Shown here: positions 18,422-27,664 of the stretch, piece by piece | Position numbering within the stretch: position 1 is the stretch's first letter | Layout: every line of letters starts with the position of its first letter | NCBI GenBank assembly: GCA_019358975.1 | Contig: JAHHIL010000012.1 | Span: 54,382 to 118,381, forward strand | Source: Trichocoleus desertorum ATA4-8-CV12 | Lineage (GTDB): Bacteria; Cyanobacteriota; Cyanobacteriia; FACHB-46 | Direction: 5' to 3' | Length of the DNA: 64,000 nucleotides | Position numbers and translations under genes: made by a program | Notes under the pieces: generated by a model | Database searches by the model: none | What the model saw: only the letters and a program-made list of their open reading frames with translations | Told to the model about the DNA's origin: nothing

Positions 18422-19507
18422 TCAATTCGCCCTTTCCGGGATTTGGGTTGCAAGAGCCTGCCGCTGCTCCTGAGTGCTGGGATCGCTCAGAGTCACATCA
18501 CGGCCTGTATTGAGATCCCACAGCTTGATAATGTCGCCCCAACCGCCACTGGCTAGTGTTTGACCATTCGGGCTGAGAGCGATCGCCTCGATACTGCTAG
18601 ATTGGCGGGGCAAGGTTTGCTTGAGTTTCCCGGTAGCCAACTGCCACAACTTAATGGTGTTGTCGCTGCTGCCACTGATCAGCGTTTGACCATTTCGGCT
18701 CAGAATCAAAGAGGTGATCGCGGCTTGATGACCTGTTATTTGGCGCACTTGACCCGTTGCTAAGTTCCAGACCTTGATCGTGCGATCGCCATTGCCGCTG
18801 ACTAAGGTTTGACCATCGGCGCTAAGAGCTAAGGCATTAATGCCAAAGGCGTTGTCTGACAAAGTTCGCACTGATTGAGCGTTCGACAACTGCCACAGTT
18901 TGATTACATTCCAACTGCTGCTGGCTAGAGTTTGTCCGTCAGCACTGATAGCCAAGGCATAAATAGAGTCTTGGTGCCCCGTCAAAGTCCGCTCCAACTT
19001 GAACTTCTGTCCTCCACCAGCCACACGCCAGACCCGAATCGTTTTGTCGCCACCACCACTCACCAAGAGTTGACCATTGGGGCTAAAGGCGATCGCTTCT
19101 ACCCAATCGGTATGCTTTGCCAGAGTTTGCAGCAGTTGTCCAGTAGACACGCTCCAAAGCTTAATAGTTTTGTCGTGGCTAGCACTGGCGAGAATTTGGC
19201 CATCGGGACTAAAGGCTATCGCCAAAATGGGCAATGGATGCCCTGCTAAGGTGAGAATTTCTTGTTGAGTTTGCGAGTTCCACAACTTAATTTGCTGATC
19301 ATGGCTCACCCCCGCCACCAGTTTGCCATCTGGGCTGATGGCTACCGCTGCATGTCCTGAGAGAATCCGGGCGATCGCTGAGTTAGACCGTTCTAGTGGA
19401 GGCTGGGTGAGTGGAACTTGAGCGGCTAGGGCGGGATAGGCAAGGCAGAGTGTGATGGCGATCGCGCTGATGCTAAAGCTGGAGAAGCAAGGAACCAAGT
19501 GCAACAT
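18422..19507 (-). CDS. Exported seven-bladed WD40 beta-propeller protein
   Basis: 361 residues. A signal peptide (~1-29, ending YPALAA) is followed by seven WD40 repeats of ~40 residues, which is enough for one complete propeller. The repeats share the pattern ISPDGQxLASxSxDxTIKLW, with the usual Asp and Trp. There is no catalytic motif, so it is likely a binding scaffold. Its ATG lies only 3 bp after the stop of the TPR-CHAT gene, which strongly suggests co-transcription and coupling. Another CHAT protein is encoded 322 bp downstream. A periplasmic or outer-surface scaffold for the CHAT proteins is an inference from this arrangement. Confidence 0.9.
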   Translation of the reverse strand: MLHLVPCFSSFSISAIAITLCLAYPALAAQVPLTQPPLERSNSAIARILSGHAAVAISPDGKLVAGVSHDQQIKLWNSQTQQEILTLAGHPLPILAIAFSPDGQILASASHDKTIKLWSVSTGQLLQTLAKHTDWVEAIAFSPNGQLLVSGGGDKTIRVWRVAGGGQKFKLERTLTGHQDSIYALAISADGQTLASSSWNVIKLWQLSNAQSVRTLSDNAFGINALALSADGQTLVSGNGDRTIKVWNLATGQVRQITGHQAAITSLILSRNGQTLISGSSDNTIKLWQLATGKLKQTLPRQSSSIEAIALSPNGQTLASGGWGDIIKLWDLNTGRDVTLSDPSTQEQRQALATQIPERAN

Positions 19508-19510
19508 TGT

Positions 19511-22500
19511 TTACTCAGCCTCCCCGATGAGGGTGAAAGCGGCCCAATCGAGCGGATCTGGGTAACTGGCTTTCGTCGTCAGCATCGCTTGGCGTAAAGC
19601 TTGAGCTTTATCGGGTTGGCGCTGTAGTTGCCGATAAAATTCCGTCATTAAGAAGGCGGTAGGCTCGTCGGGTACTTTCCACAAAGACACGATCACGCTA
19701 GGTACTCCAGCAGAAATTAAGGAGCGAGACAACCCCACCACACCATCGCCCGTAATTTTGCCCTGCCCCGTGTCACAGGCACTTAAAACGACCAGTTCAG
19801 CCTTGAGCTTTAAATTGAGAATTTCGCTGGCTGTCAGCAGGCCATCATCCTGACCAGAGGCAGCTAAAGCGAGCCTTCCTGAGGAAGGAGCTAACGCTAT
19901 CGCTCCCGGTACACCTAACCCTTTGAAGTCATCCAGCAATCCATGCGTTGCTAAGTGAATAATCTGGGCTTGAGGCAGTTGTTGCAGAACTTTGGCTTTG
20001 GTGGCTTGCTCTCCGATGAGGGCTTGGGTGCCTAGGAGGGTTGCGATCGCCTTGGCTTCCTGTTCGGCCCCCGGCAAGCTGGAAAGCTGCTGAGCAGGTT
20101 CCCCCAACTCCAGACGGATGCTAGGCATTGTGGGGTTGCCAACGATTAAGGCATTGCCGCTAGTTTTTTGTTGCCGTTGGCGTTGTTGGTAGGTGAGGTC
20201 TAGGACTTGAATCGAGGGAGCGATCAAAACAGTATGTTTTTCGAGCAGGTATTTGCCGTTGGAGTCTTGTAGGGCGGCGAAAGGTGCGAGAAAGAGGAAT
20301 TGCTGAGGAATGAAGGTAACGCGAGCCTTGGGGTCTTTGGGTAGCAAATCCGCGATCGGTTCGATCAACAGTTGATGGAGTTGTTGCAAGCGCTTGTTTT
20401 CGGCTTCAGCGGCGTTGGCATCTGCACTAGCACGGGCGATCGCAGCGGCATCTTCCTGAAACACTAACCCTCTCACCCCGATGGAACTGCGGCTACGAGC
20501 CACTAACTCCTTTAAGGGTTGGGTGGTTGGGGTGGGGGTGACTCCCTTTTGCCAGAAGGGTTTCAAATCAACTTGGCGGAAGTCAACTTTGCCATTGGGT
20601 TGCACCACCCAGATAAATAGTTCTGACTCGCGCAGAAAGTCACCACTGGTATGTTTCACATCGTCGTCAATGACGGAGTACTCGACCAAAGTGGTGTTGT
20701 GCTGTTTAGCGATCGCCCGAATCTGCGCCAGGTTAGGAGGCTGGATTTTAGCAGCCACCGTAGCAGCCTGGGTTGGCAAGCGCTCGGTCAAAAGTTCGAC
20801 AAAAGCCCTCGCACGGCCCCGTTCAGCAGCTTCTAGAGCGGCATTCGGCTTGTTCTGGGCAACTAGGGTTTGTTGTAAGAGGCGATAGGTGCTGGATTGG
20901 TCTTCAAAAATGGAAATTTTATTGCGATCGTCAGATCCTAGCCCTGCTCGCAGGGATTCCCACATTTGAGCGCTAGCCAGCAGGCTGGTTTCTGCTGCGG
21001 CTAACTGCTTGGCTGCAAGTTGAGTTCGACCGAGGTTGCTGAGGGCATAGCCTGCAATGCGTTGATTGCCGATTTTCTGCCCTAAGGTAGCGGCTTTGGC
21101 TTGGTAGCTAGCAGCTTTGGAGTAATCTCGGCGCGTGTAGTGAACTCGACCTAGATTCACCGAAGTTGTCGCTTCTCCCGTTGGATTTTTAGTAGTCTGG
21201 GCGATCGCCAGTGCTTGATTGTAGTGGTTCAAGGCGAGCTGAGGTTGTTGCAAGTCGTCGTAGATTAAACCAATGTTGTTGAGAACCGTGGATTCTCCTT
21301 CGGTGTCTTGGACTTGGCGCAGTAGCTTCAACGATCGCTCGTAGTAATCCAGGGCTGGCTCGTAATCACGGCGGTCGTAATACACACTGCCGATGTTGGC
21401 TAAAGCATAGGCTGCTCGCCCAGGGTCATCGGCTTCTTTGAGGACTGTTAGCGCTTGTTGAAAAGTTTCTAAGGCTTGTTCCGACTGCCCCACATAAGAG
21501 TAGACAGTGCCCAGGTTAGACAAGGTGGTGGCGCGGTCAAAGCGATCGCTATCTGCTTGCAAGCTGGCTAGGGCTTGGTTAAAGGCGTCAAAGGCGCTTT
21601 GGTACTGGCCCATTTCGGCATAAACCAGACCCATATTGTTGAGCGTACGATTTTGTCGGGTGTGATCTCCCGTGGTTTGCGCGATCGCGAGCGCTTGGCG
21701 GTGATAGTTTAGCGCTTGGCTGTAGTCTCCAAGTTTGTTGTAAACATTGCCCATGTTATTGAGCACCGTCCCTTCGCCAGAGCGGTTTTTTAGCTCCCGC
21801 AGGATCGGTAGCGCTTGGCCGAAAGTCGCTAAAGCAGCCTGGAGCTGACCTGTGGAGTTTTGCAGCTGCCCCATCCCGACCAAAATTGCGGCTTGGCTGT
21901 AGCGATCGCCTAACTGTTGCGCTAACGGCAGCGCTTGCTTGTAAGCCTCCAGGGCTGGCTGCTTCTGGCCTAAGCTGTCGTGCGCGGCTCCCAAAGCTAG
22001 CAAAGCTAAGGTTTCTTGCTGCCGCTCCCCACTTCTCTTGGCACTGGCTCTGGCTTGCTCAAATTTAGCGATCGCTTGCTGCACCGATACTCTAGAGCCT
22101 TGGCTGAGTAATGCTTGCCCTTCCTTTAGCGCTTGCATTGTGGAGTCTAAGGGGCTAGTAGCAGGTTGGGGAAGTTGGGCCGCGATCGAAGCTTGCTTTT
22201 GCTGATAAGTTTTGACCTGGGCGAAGTTTCCCATCTCTTGCGAGATTTTGATCAAGTTTTCCAACGCTTGCGCTTGCTTCGGCACATCCTGCGACTTTTG
22301 GGCCAAGGCAAGGGCAGGTTCCAGGTAGCTCAGCGCTTGCTTATTCTCTCCTACAGACACATAAACTGTACCGAGGGTACTCAGCATTTGCCATTCTTTT
22401 TCGGCATCGCCCCACTGCCGCGCCAGTTTCAGCCCTTGCTCGTAGTAGCTAGCTGCGGGCGGAATCTCTTGCTGGCTGTAATGCAACAAGCCTAAGGAGT

Positions 22501-22774
22501 AGAGAATCAGAAACTCACCTTCGCGATCGCCCAAGCTCCGGTAAATCTGGAGCGCCCGTTGCCAAGATTTTTCTGCGGCGGCAAACTCTTGGGCTTCGAG
22601 TTGAGCAAAGCCTTGCTTTTGCAATTGATCCGCTTCAGTTTTCTGGGCTGTGGGTGCGGGTTTTGGCGTGGCGGTGGTTTGAGCGATCGCCTTAGAGACT
22701 GGCAGAATCAGCTCTACGGAGGGCAAGGCTAAGGCAAACAACAGCGCGATAGAACTAAACTTGGCGGAGAGCAT
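19511..22774 (-). CDS. Exported TPR-CHAT protein
   Basis: 1087 residues. A signal peptide (~1-31, cleavage after KAIA) precedes ~12-14 TPR units (~45-620), many with the GxVYxxxGxYxxALxxxxQAL pattern. The C-terminal CHAT domain (~700-1087) has His944 (LATHGLL) and Cys1000 (LSACDTG). CHAT proteins of this build are common in cyanobacteria and other bacteria; most substrates are unknown. It is the first gene of an operon with the WD40 gene, and a paralogue of the TPS-TPR-CHAT protein downstream; their C-termini share WAAFTLIGEA. An eight-residue insertion (GRLALAAS) before GQDDGLLTAS looks like a partial duplication and is absent from the paralogue. Confidence 0.9.
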   Translation of the reverse strand: MLSAKFSSIALLFALALPSVELILPVSKAIAQTTATPKPAPTAQKTEADQLQKQGFAQLEAQEFAAAEKSWQRALQIYRSLGDREGEFLILYSLGLLHYSQQEIPPAASYYEQGLKLARQWGDAEKEWQMLSTLGTVYVSVGENKQALSYLEPALALAQKSQDVPKQAQALENLIKISQEMGNFAQVKTYQQKQASIAAQLPQPATSPLDSTMQALKEGQALLSQGSRVSVQQAIAKFEQARASAKRSGERQQETLALLALGAAHDSLGQKQPALEAYKQALPLAQQLGDRYSQAAILVGMGQLQNSTGQLQAALATFGQALPILRELKNRSGEGTVLNNMGNVYNKLGDYSQALNYHRQALAIAQTTGDHTRQNRTLNNMGLVYAEMGQYQSAFDAFNQALASLQADSDRFDRATTLSNLGTVYSYVGQSEQALETFQQALTVLKEADDPGRAAYALANIGSVYYDRRDYEPALDYYERSLKLLRQVQDTEGESTVLNNIGLIYDDLQQPQLALNHYNQALAIAQTTKNPTGEATTSVNLGRVHYTRRDYSKAASYQAKAATLGQKIGNQRIAGYALSNLGRTQLAAKQLAAAETSLLASAQMWESLRAGLGSDDRNKISIFEDQSSTYRLLQQTLVAQNKPNAALEAAERGRARAFVELLTERLPTQAATVAAKIQPPNLAQIRAIAKQHNTTLVEYSVIDDDVKHTSGDFLRESELFIWVVQPNGKVDFRQVDLKPFWQKGVTPTPTTQPLKELVARSRSSIGVRGLVFQEDAAAIARASADANAAEAENKRLQQLHQLLIEPIADLLPKDPKARVTFIPQQFLFLAPFAALQDSNGKYLLEKHTVLIAPSIQVLDLTYQQRQRQQKTSGNALIVGNPTMPSIRLELGEPAQQLSSLPGAEQEAKAIATLLGTQALIGEQATKAKVLQQLPQAQIIHLATHGLLDDFKGLGVPGAIALAPSSGRLALAASGQDDGLLTASEILNLKLKAELVVLSACDTGQGKITGDGVVGLSRSLISAGVPSVIVSLWKVPDEPTAFLMTEFYRQLQRQPDKAQALRQAMLTTKASYPDPLDWAAFTLIGEAE

Positions 22775-23140
22775 AGCGATCGGTACAAACTTCAGAAAAT
22801 ATCAGTGAAGACTTAGAACTGCTTTAACTACAGAGTGCTTATGCGGAATTTCTGAAGAACTCAAGTAAATATATTTAACAACTAAGCAGTTTTTAGCTCG
22901 TAAAGATTGCATTCTGTTGAGTTTTTTGGAACTCTGCTTTGCCAAGCTTAGAATGCGTAATGAATAAGTGATTTTATTTTTTGTAGGATACGTTAGCACA
23001 GCGTAACTAATCGATCTCTTACAAAACGATGGATTATTTTGGGGAATTTTTCGGATCAAAATAATGCTCAAATATTTACAACAAGGTGCGTTATAACGCA
23101 GCCTACCAGATGAATTTATGGATTAATTAAGGTTTAGATT
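22775..23140. repeat. AT-rich intergenic region with a perfect 14-bp palindrome
   Basis: This lies between two divergent genes. TGCGTTATAACGCA at 23087-23100 is a perfect palindrome inside GGTGCGTTATAACGCAGCC, which resembles a dispersed cyanobacterial repeat. No supported gene is seen. Promoters for both flanking genes should be here. Confidence 0.4.
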
Positions 23141-24004
23141 ATGGCTGTTGAGCTTGCCACTTTAAGAAAGAGTTTGATTTATCAAAGCACTGCTGCGATC
23201 GCTCAAGTCCTACAGGATTTAGATGAAATCGCAGCTTTAGATCTCATGGCTGAGAAACAACAAGCTCGATATCGCAATTTATTGATTGGTTTTGGGATTG
23301 CGGCGTTTGTCTCCATTTTCATTCCAGTTGTGGGCGTTATTCTCTGCCCTGTGCTAGCGATCGCAGCAGTTATATTTGGCGTTTTAATGGCTAGAAAGGG
23401 TCGCTTAAATGTAGCCAACTATCGCTATGCGATCGCCCAAAAAGTATTGCAAATGTTGGCACGCGATGTGAGCGAGACAGAACCCATTTCGTTCACTTTG
23501 GTGTTGAGTAAACCCAACCAGAAAGAGAAGCAAACTCATACAGCTCCCCACCCCTATCGCCCTGGTTGGAAAATTGACTTTTTTCGAGATACTTGGCTAC
23601 AAGTACAAAGCGAGTTTCTAGACGGCAACCAGTTTCTCTTGACTACAACTGAAGTCGCTCAAACTCAGTATGGTTGGAAGCGATCGTCGAGTGGTAAACA
23701 AAAATATAAGTCGAAGACAAAATCGAAGCGTTTGGAACTGAATCTGGAGATGGACTACTCCGCCAAACGGTACGGTGCAGTGCCCATCCTCAGAGACGAG
23801 GCCACAGGTGCAATCCAGCTACCCTCCGAAGTCATACTAAAGCGCTTAGATATTGATGAAAAAGATATTCACTTACGAGTCAGAACACCACCTTGGAACC
23901 AACCTGAGCAGGTCGAGCAGTTATATCAAGCGATCGCCCTGATGTTCTTAAGTGTGTATCAAGTGTTGAATTTAGCTAGAGTGCTTTCCAAAAAAGCCGA
24001 ATAA
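23141..24004 (+). CDS. Membrane protein of unknown function
   Basis: 287 residues. An N-terminal helical part (~1-45) is followed by two adjacent transmembrane helices, LLIGFGIAAFVSIFIPVVG and ILCPVLAIAAVIFGVLM (a hairpin at ~47-87). A soluble C-terminal domain of ~190 residues follows, with a basic patch KQKYKSKTKSKRLELN. No family is recognised. It starts a plus-strand run with only 17 bases before the lipoprotein gene, and probably belongs to one operon with it and the FHA protein. Confidence 0.65.
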   Translation: MAVELATLRKSLIYQSTAAIAQVLQDLDEIAALDLMAEKQQARYRNLLIGFGIAAFVSIFIPVVGVILCPVLAIAAVIFGVLMARKGRLNVANYRYAIAQKVLQMLARDVSETEPISFTLVLSKPNQKEKQTHTAPHPYRPGWKIDFFRDTWLQVQSEFLDGNQFLLTTTEVAQTQYGWKRSSSGKQKYKSKTKSKRLELNLEMDYSAKRYGAVPILRDEATGAIQLPSEVILKRLDIDEKDIHLRVRTPPWNQPEQVEQLYQAIALMFLSVYQVLNLARVLSKKAE

Positions 24005-24021
24005 GTTTGCAATGAGATTTT

Positions 24022-24699
24022 ATGAGTATAATTCGCTCTTTTTTAACTAGTTGTTTGGTCATCTTGCTATCTATTAGTGTAGGAAGCTGCAACAAGGCTG
24101 TTGATACCCCTCAAACCTCCTCCACTCAATCCACTCCGGTTGCCGCTACTAGTGAACCATCTACTTCAACGAGTGAAAGTATTAAATTTAAGCAGGAAGA
24201 TGGTGCTGAAGCTTTTGTCTTACGGTTCATGCCTGATGGAGCCAAGCTAGTTAATGGTAAGAACCAAGAGTTAGTTCGCTTAAATGTAGATGGACAGCAG
24301 AAGATTAAGATCAAAAATGCGACAGATCAAGTCTTAGGCTATGTCGTCCCTGAAAATGATTATTGGAAGCTGAAAAATTCAGACCAAAGCCAAGAACTCT
24401 ATGTGGTGCGACGACAAAATGATGGAGATTACAAATTAGAAACAGGCACAAATCAGCTTGTTTATCGCATTAAAGTGCGAGACTACGGGTTTGAAATTGA
24501 AACCCCGCAAAAACAATCACTTTACAAAGTCAAAGTTAAAGAGGGCAAAGTCTCACTCCGGAATGCCAGTGACCAAACCGTTCTCTCAACCAAATCCAAT
24601 CTAGCGCCGATCGCGATCGCCCCTTTTGGCTTTGACAAACTGAGCCAAGAACAGCAAGTGGCTCTAGCCTATGCTCTAAATCAGGCTGGAGGTCAGTAG
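24022..24699 (+). CDS. Lipoprotein with beta-strand repeats
   Basis: 225 residues. A lipoprotein signal ends in the lipobox SVGSC (Cys23), and a Ser/Thr linker follows. The rest contains short repeated strands of the kind LVRLNVDGQQKIKIKNATDQVLGYV and LVYRIKVRDYGFEIETPQKQSLYKVKV, suggestive of a beta-rich repeat fold. The function is unknown. The stop TAG overlaps the GTG start of the FHA gene by one base, so translation is probably coupled. Confidence 0.7.
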   Translation: MSIIRSFLTSCLVILLSISVGSCNKAVDTPQTSSTQSTPVAATSEPSTSTSESIKFKQEDGAEAFVLRFMPDGAKLVNGKNQELVRLNVDGQQKIKIKNATDQVLGYVVPENDYWKLKNSDQSQELYVVRRQNDGDYKLETGTNQLVYRIKVRDYGFEIETPQKQSLYKVKVKEGKVSLRNASDQTVLSTKSNLAPIAIAPFGFDKLSQEQQVALAYALNQAGGQ

Positions 24700-25376
24700 T
24701 GCGGCTGCAACTGACTCGAACCGCTTTGGCTACCGGGCAAGCTCAAACCTCTGTTCTAGAAACGCCGATCGCCTTAGGACGAGAATTTGCCCTGATGCCA
24801 GGGATACTAGAGGGGAACCGGGTTTCCCGCCTTGTTTTGGAGGATGCTCAAGTCGCTGACTATCACACCCTAATTGATGAGCAAGCAGGGGAACTAGTGA
24901 TCGTCGATCAAAGTGGTGGGCAAGGATTGCGGGTGAATGGGGTCAGCACCACGACCAGCCCCTTACAAGATGGCGATCATTTTCAAATTGGCTCCTACGA
25001 TCTGCAAGTTCAGTTCAACCCTGAGGCAGCGGCAGTAAGTGATGAAGAAGCAAGTGCTGCGGCTTTTAACAGTGCTGGAGAGTGCGATCGCCAAGTGGGC
25101 TTCTTGTTTCCGCGCCGCTGTGGTCGCACGACTACCGTGGGTTGCCCTTACTGCAACAGTGGGCAGGTGAACAACGATCCCTATTTTTATGAGCGCTCCT
25201 ACTACTCTGGCTACGGCACTTACCATTCGGGGTATTGGGGCAGTAACTACTACGACAACCGCGATTCCTACGCCTACAACGCTGAAACTCGCAACATTGA
25301 CTTCACCGATGCGGATAGTGCCAGCTTTGAGCGCGAGGCTGATACTGATTTTGAGCAAGATATGGGCGCAAGTTGA
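24699..25376 (+). CDS. FHA-domain protein with zinc-ribbon-like Cys cluster and Tyr-rich tail
   Basis: 225 residues. An FHA-like beta-sandwich spans ~15-105 (IALGRE, NRVSRLVLEDAQVADYHTLI, LRVNGVSTTTSPLQDGDHFQIG). In the usual S-R-x-H position the sequence is A-D-Y-H, so phospho-Thr binding may be weak or lost. A cysteine set follows with spacing CX11CX7CX2C (ECDRQV to GCPYC), likely binding zinc. The C-terminal ~65 residues are rich in Tyr, Ser, Asn and Asp. The start is GTG, overlapping the lipoprotein stop by one base. It would act in the cytosol as an adaptor. The last codons overlap the TTG start of the next gene. Confidence 0.66.
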   Translation: MRLQLTRTALATGQAQTSVLETPIALGREFALMPGILEGNRVSRLVLEDAQVADYHTLIDEQAGELVIVDQSGGQGLRVNGVSTTTSPLQDGDHFQIGSYDLQVQFNPEAAAVSDEEASAAAFNSAGECDRQVGFLFPRRCGRTTTVGCPYCNSGQVNNDPYFYERSYYSGYGTYHSGYWGSNYYDNRDSYAYNAETRNIDFTDADSASFEREADTDFEQDMGAS

Positions 25377-26488
25377 ACGGTCAGCGCGATCGCCCTCGGC
25401 AACATTGGGTGATTTATGCCCTAGGTGGCGGTTGGGGGCATTTGAACCGAGCTTTGGCGCTAGGGCGAATTGCAGTTCGTCGTCATGCGGTCACAATTCT
25501 GACAAATAGTTCCTGTGTTGAGTACGTTTTAGAGCGATTGGACCTAACCCCCCGGCCCCCTTCCCTACTAGGGAAGGGGGAGAGAGGAGATGTTTGTTTA
25601 GAGGCGATCGCACCTGATCTCAGTCGTGCAGAAACTTGCGATCGCGTACAGAAGTTTCTTTTGCAAACCAAATATGACTGTTTGATTGTTGATACCTTTC
25701 CACGGGGGTTGGGCGGTGAATTGGCAGAGATTCTGCCGCAGCTTCAGGTACCTCGAATTTTGGTTCACCGCGACCTTAACCCGCAATATGTCCAAGCCAA
25801 AGGGCTAGCTGAATTTGTTGAGCAGCATTTTGAGCAAATTTTAGTTCCTGGAGAAGGCTATGAAGTACCTCTAGCCTATTTACCCCAGGCTCAGCACACC
25901 GCACCTTGGTTAATTCGTAGCGCCGATGAGCTAATGCCTCTAGATCAAGCGCGATCGCTCCTCCGTCTTCCTACTAACCCTACCCAAGTTGTAATCATCT
26001 GTGCCTCAGGTTCGGCTCCTCCTTCCCTACCGGGGAAGGGGGCTGGGGGGTTAGGTTCAACTGAAACCCAGCTATTCGGAACCCTGACATATCAACTGCA
26101 CCAAGCTCTACCAGAAGTAACTGTGCGTTGCCTATCGCCCCAATGCCCACCCCAATGTCCTCCAGAACTGTGGGCGTCCCATTGGCCCGGAATGGATTGT
26201 TTGCAAATGGCCGATGTGGTGGTGGGAGGGGCGGGATACAACACGACCTACGAATGTGCGGCTCTCAAGGTGCCGTTGATTTCCTTTGCTTTCAAACGTC
26301 TGTACGATCGCCAAGCTCGTCGCGCCCAGCAGCATAGTTATGAAGTGTGTAGCGTGACTGAGGCGATCGCGCTAGTAAAAGCCCTACTTCAGCAAGCCGC
26401 CGAACCAAGACAGCAACGGCAGCTCAGCTACACCAATGGGGTGTTTAGAGCGGTAGAGCTGATTGAAAGCGCGATCGCAGGTAGCTAA
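25373..26488 (+). CDS. MurG-like GT-B family glycosyltransferase with two in-frame repeat insertions
   Basis: 371 residues. The N-terminal part has the GT-B glycine motif YALGGGWGHLNRALAL, and the C-terminal part has DVVVGGAGYNTTYECAALKVPLISF, the sugar-nucleotide-binding loop of MurG/UGT-like enzymes. The acceptor is unknown. Two segments look foreign: LTPRPPSLLGKGERGD (~57-72) and PPSLPGKGAGGLGS. Both are encoded by copies of a GC-rich palindromic dispersed repeat that kept the frame open. They lie where related enzymes would be expected to have loops, so the protein may still fold. The TTG start overlaps the FHA gene stop; a later GTG at ~25409 is an alternative. Confidence 0.72.
   Translation: MNGQRDRPRQHWVIYALGGGWGHLNRALALGRIAVRRHAVTILTNSSCVEYVLERLDLTPRPPSLLGKGERGDVCLEAIAPDLSRAETCDRVQKFLLQTKYDCLIVDTFPRGLGGELAEILPQLQVPRILVHRDLNPQYVQAKGLAEFVEQHFEQILVPGEGYEVPLAYLPQAQHTAPWLIRSADELMPLDQARSLLRLPTNPTQVVIICASGSAPPSLPGKGAGGLGSTETQLFGTLTYQLHQALPEVTVRCLSPQCPPQCPPELWASHWPGMDCLQMADVVVGGAGYNTTYECAALKVPLISFAFKRLYDRQARRAQQHSYEVCSVTEAIALVKALLQQAAEPRQQRQLSYTNGVFRAVELIESAIAGS
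25542..25590. repeat. Dispersed palindromic repeat, in-frame copy 1
   Basis: It starts ACCTAACCCCCC and contains the core palindrome CCCTTCCCT-ACT-AGGGAAGGG. It is translated within the glycosyltransferase as LTPRPPSLLGKGERGD. It is in the opposite orientation to copy 2 in the same gene. Confidence 0.8.
26018..26056. repeat. Dispersed palindromic repeat, in-frame copy 2
   Basis: It has the core CCTTCCC-TACC-GGGAAGG and ends in GGGGGGTTAGGT, the reverse complement of the start of copy 1. It is translated as PPSLPGKGAGGLGS. Copies 1 and 2 form an inverted pair ~430 bp apart. Confidence 0.8.
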
Positions 26489-26623
26489 ATCCTGTAGCAT
26501 GCACTTAGAAGAATTAACCAAGCAGCAATATTCTCCACATATTTGAAGCATTTGAGGCGTTCGAGGCACAGCCCATCTCTGTGAGTTGTCACCTTTGGCC
26601 CTAGGCTTGCTATCTACTGAGCA

Positions 26624-27589
26624 ATGACGAAATTAATTATTCAAATTCCCTGCTACAACGAGGAACGAACGCTTGCCACTACCCTAGCCGCTTTACCCCG
26701 TCGCCTCACTGGGGTGGGCAGAGTCGAGTGGTTGGTCATTGACGACGGAAGCCAAGATCGCACCGTAGAAGTTGCTGAAGCCAATGGGGTCGATCACATC
26801 GTACGACTGCCGACTAATCAGGGACTAGCCAAGGCGTTTATGGCTGGTCTGCAAGCCTGCTTACAAGAGGGCGCTGATATTATCGTTAACACCGACGCTG
26901 ACAACCAGTACTGCGCGGATGATATCCCTAATTTGATTGCACCAATTTTGTTGGGCGAGGCGGAAATTGTGGTGGGAGCCCGTCCCATCAGCAAAATCAA
27001 GCATTTCTCTCCCGCCAAAAAGCTATTGCAGAAACTGGGTAGTTGGGTAGTTCGCATGGCTAGCAACACCAACATTCCTGATGCGCCGAGTGGTTTCCGG
27101 GCCATTAGCCGCAATGCAGCCATGCAGTTGAATGTCTTCAATTCATACACCTACACGCTGGAGATGATTATTCAGGCGGGGCAAAAGGGGATGGCAATTC
27201 GGTCGGTGCCCATCCGCACTAACGAATACCTCCGACCCTCACGCCTGGTCAAAAGCATTCCTTCCTATATTTGGCGTTCCATATTTACAATTTTGCGGAT
27301 CTTCATGGCTTACAAGCCATTGCGGTTCTTCGCTGTTTTAGGCAGCATTCCGTTTTTCCTCGGTGTGTTGTTGGGATTACGCTGGCTTTGGTTATCTTTT
27401 GGTGTCACTCCTGCCACCAATCTGCCGAGCTTGATCTTGGCAGCCATCTTGATTTTGGTAGGCTTTCAGCTCTGGATGTTTGGTTTGGTGGCCGATTTGA
27501 TGGCAGTAAATCGCAGGTTGCTAGAGGATATTCAGTTACGTAGCCGAAAAGCTGAAATGAACGCTCCAAAGACAAAAATTCATTCATAG
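26624..27589 (+). CDS. GT2 family glycosyltransferase with C-terminal membrane helices
   Basis: 321 residues. The GT-A fold has IPCYNEERTLATTL, the VIDDGSQDRT motif and NTDADNQY (the DxD region). Then come VVGARPISK, a PSGFRAISR loop and a Q-rich acceptor helix. Two C-terminal helices (~225-290) anchor it in the membrane. This architecture matches polyprenyl-phosphate sugar transferases of the DPM1/GtrB/ArnC group. With the flippase-like and GT-C-like genes directly downstream it could make a lipid-linked sugar used outside the membrane, which is inferred. Donor and acceptor are unknown. Confidence 0.87.
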   Translation: MTKLIIQIPCYNEERTLATTLAALPRRLTGVGRVEWLVIDDGSQDRTVEVAEANGVDHIVRLPTNQGLAKAFMAGLQACLQEGADIIVNTDADNQYCADDIPNLIAPILLGEAEIVVGARPISKIKHFSPAKKLLQKLGSWVVRMASNTNIPDAPSGFRAISRNAAMQLNVFNSYTYTLEMIIQAGQKGMAIRSVPIRTNEYLRPSRLVKSIPSYIWRSIFTILRIFMAYKPLRFFAVLGSIPFFLGVLLGLRWLWLSFGVTPATNLPSLILAAILILVGFQLWMFGLVADLMAVNRRLLEDIQLRSRKAEMNAPKTKIHS

Positions 27590-27664
27590 GCCCATTCATA
27601 AGCCAAAATTGGAGCTTCATGCGTTTCGGGTAAGCCACAGGATGACTCAATTGACCTTGCAAGC

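Noticed and set aside
22802..23071. 89-residue minus-strand ORF
   Set aside because: It is basic, low in structure, overlaps a palindromic intergenic repeat and has no ribosome-binding site or family motif.
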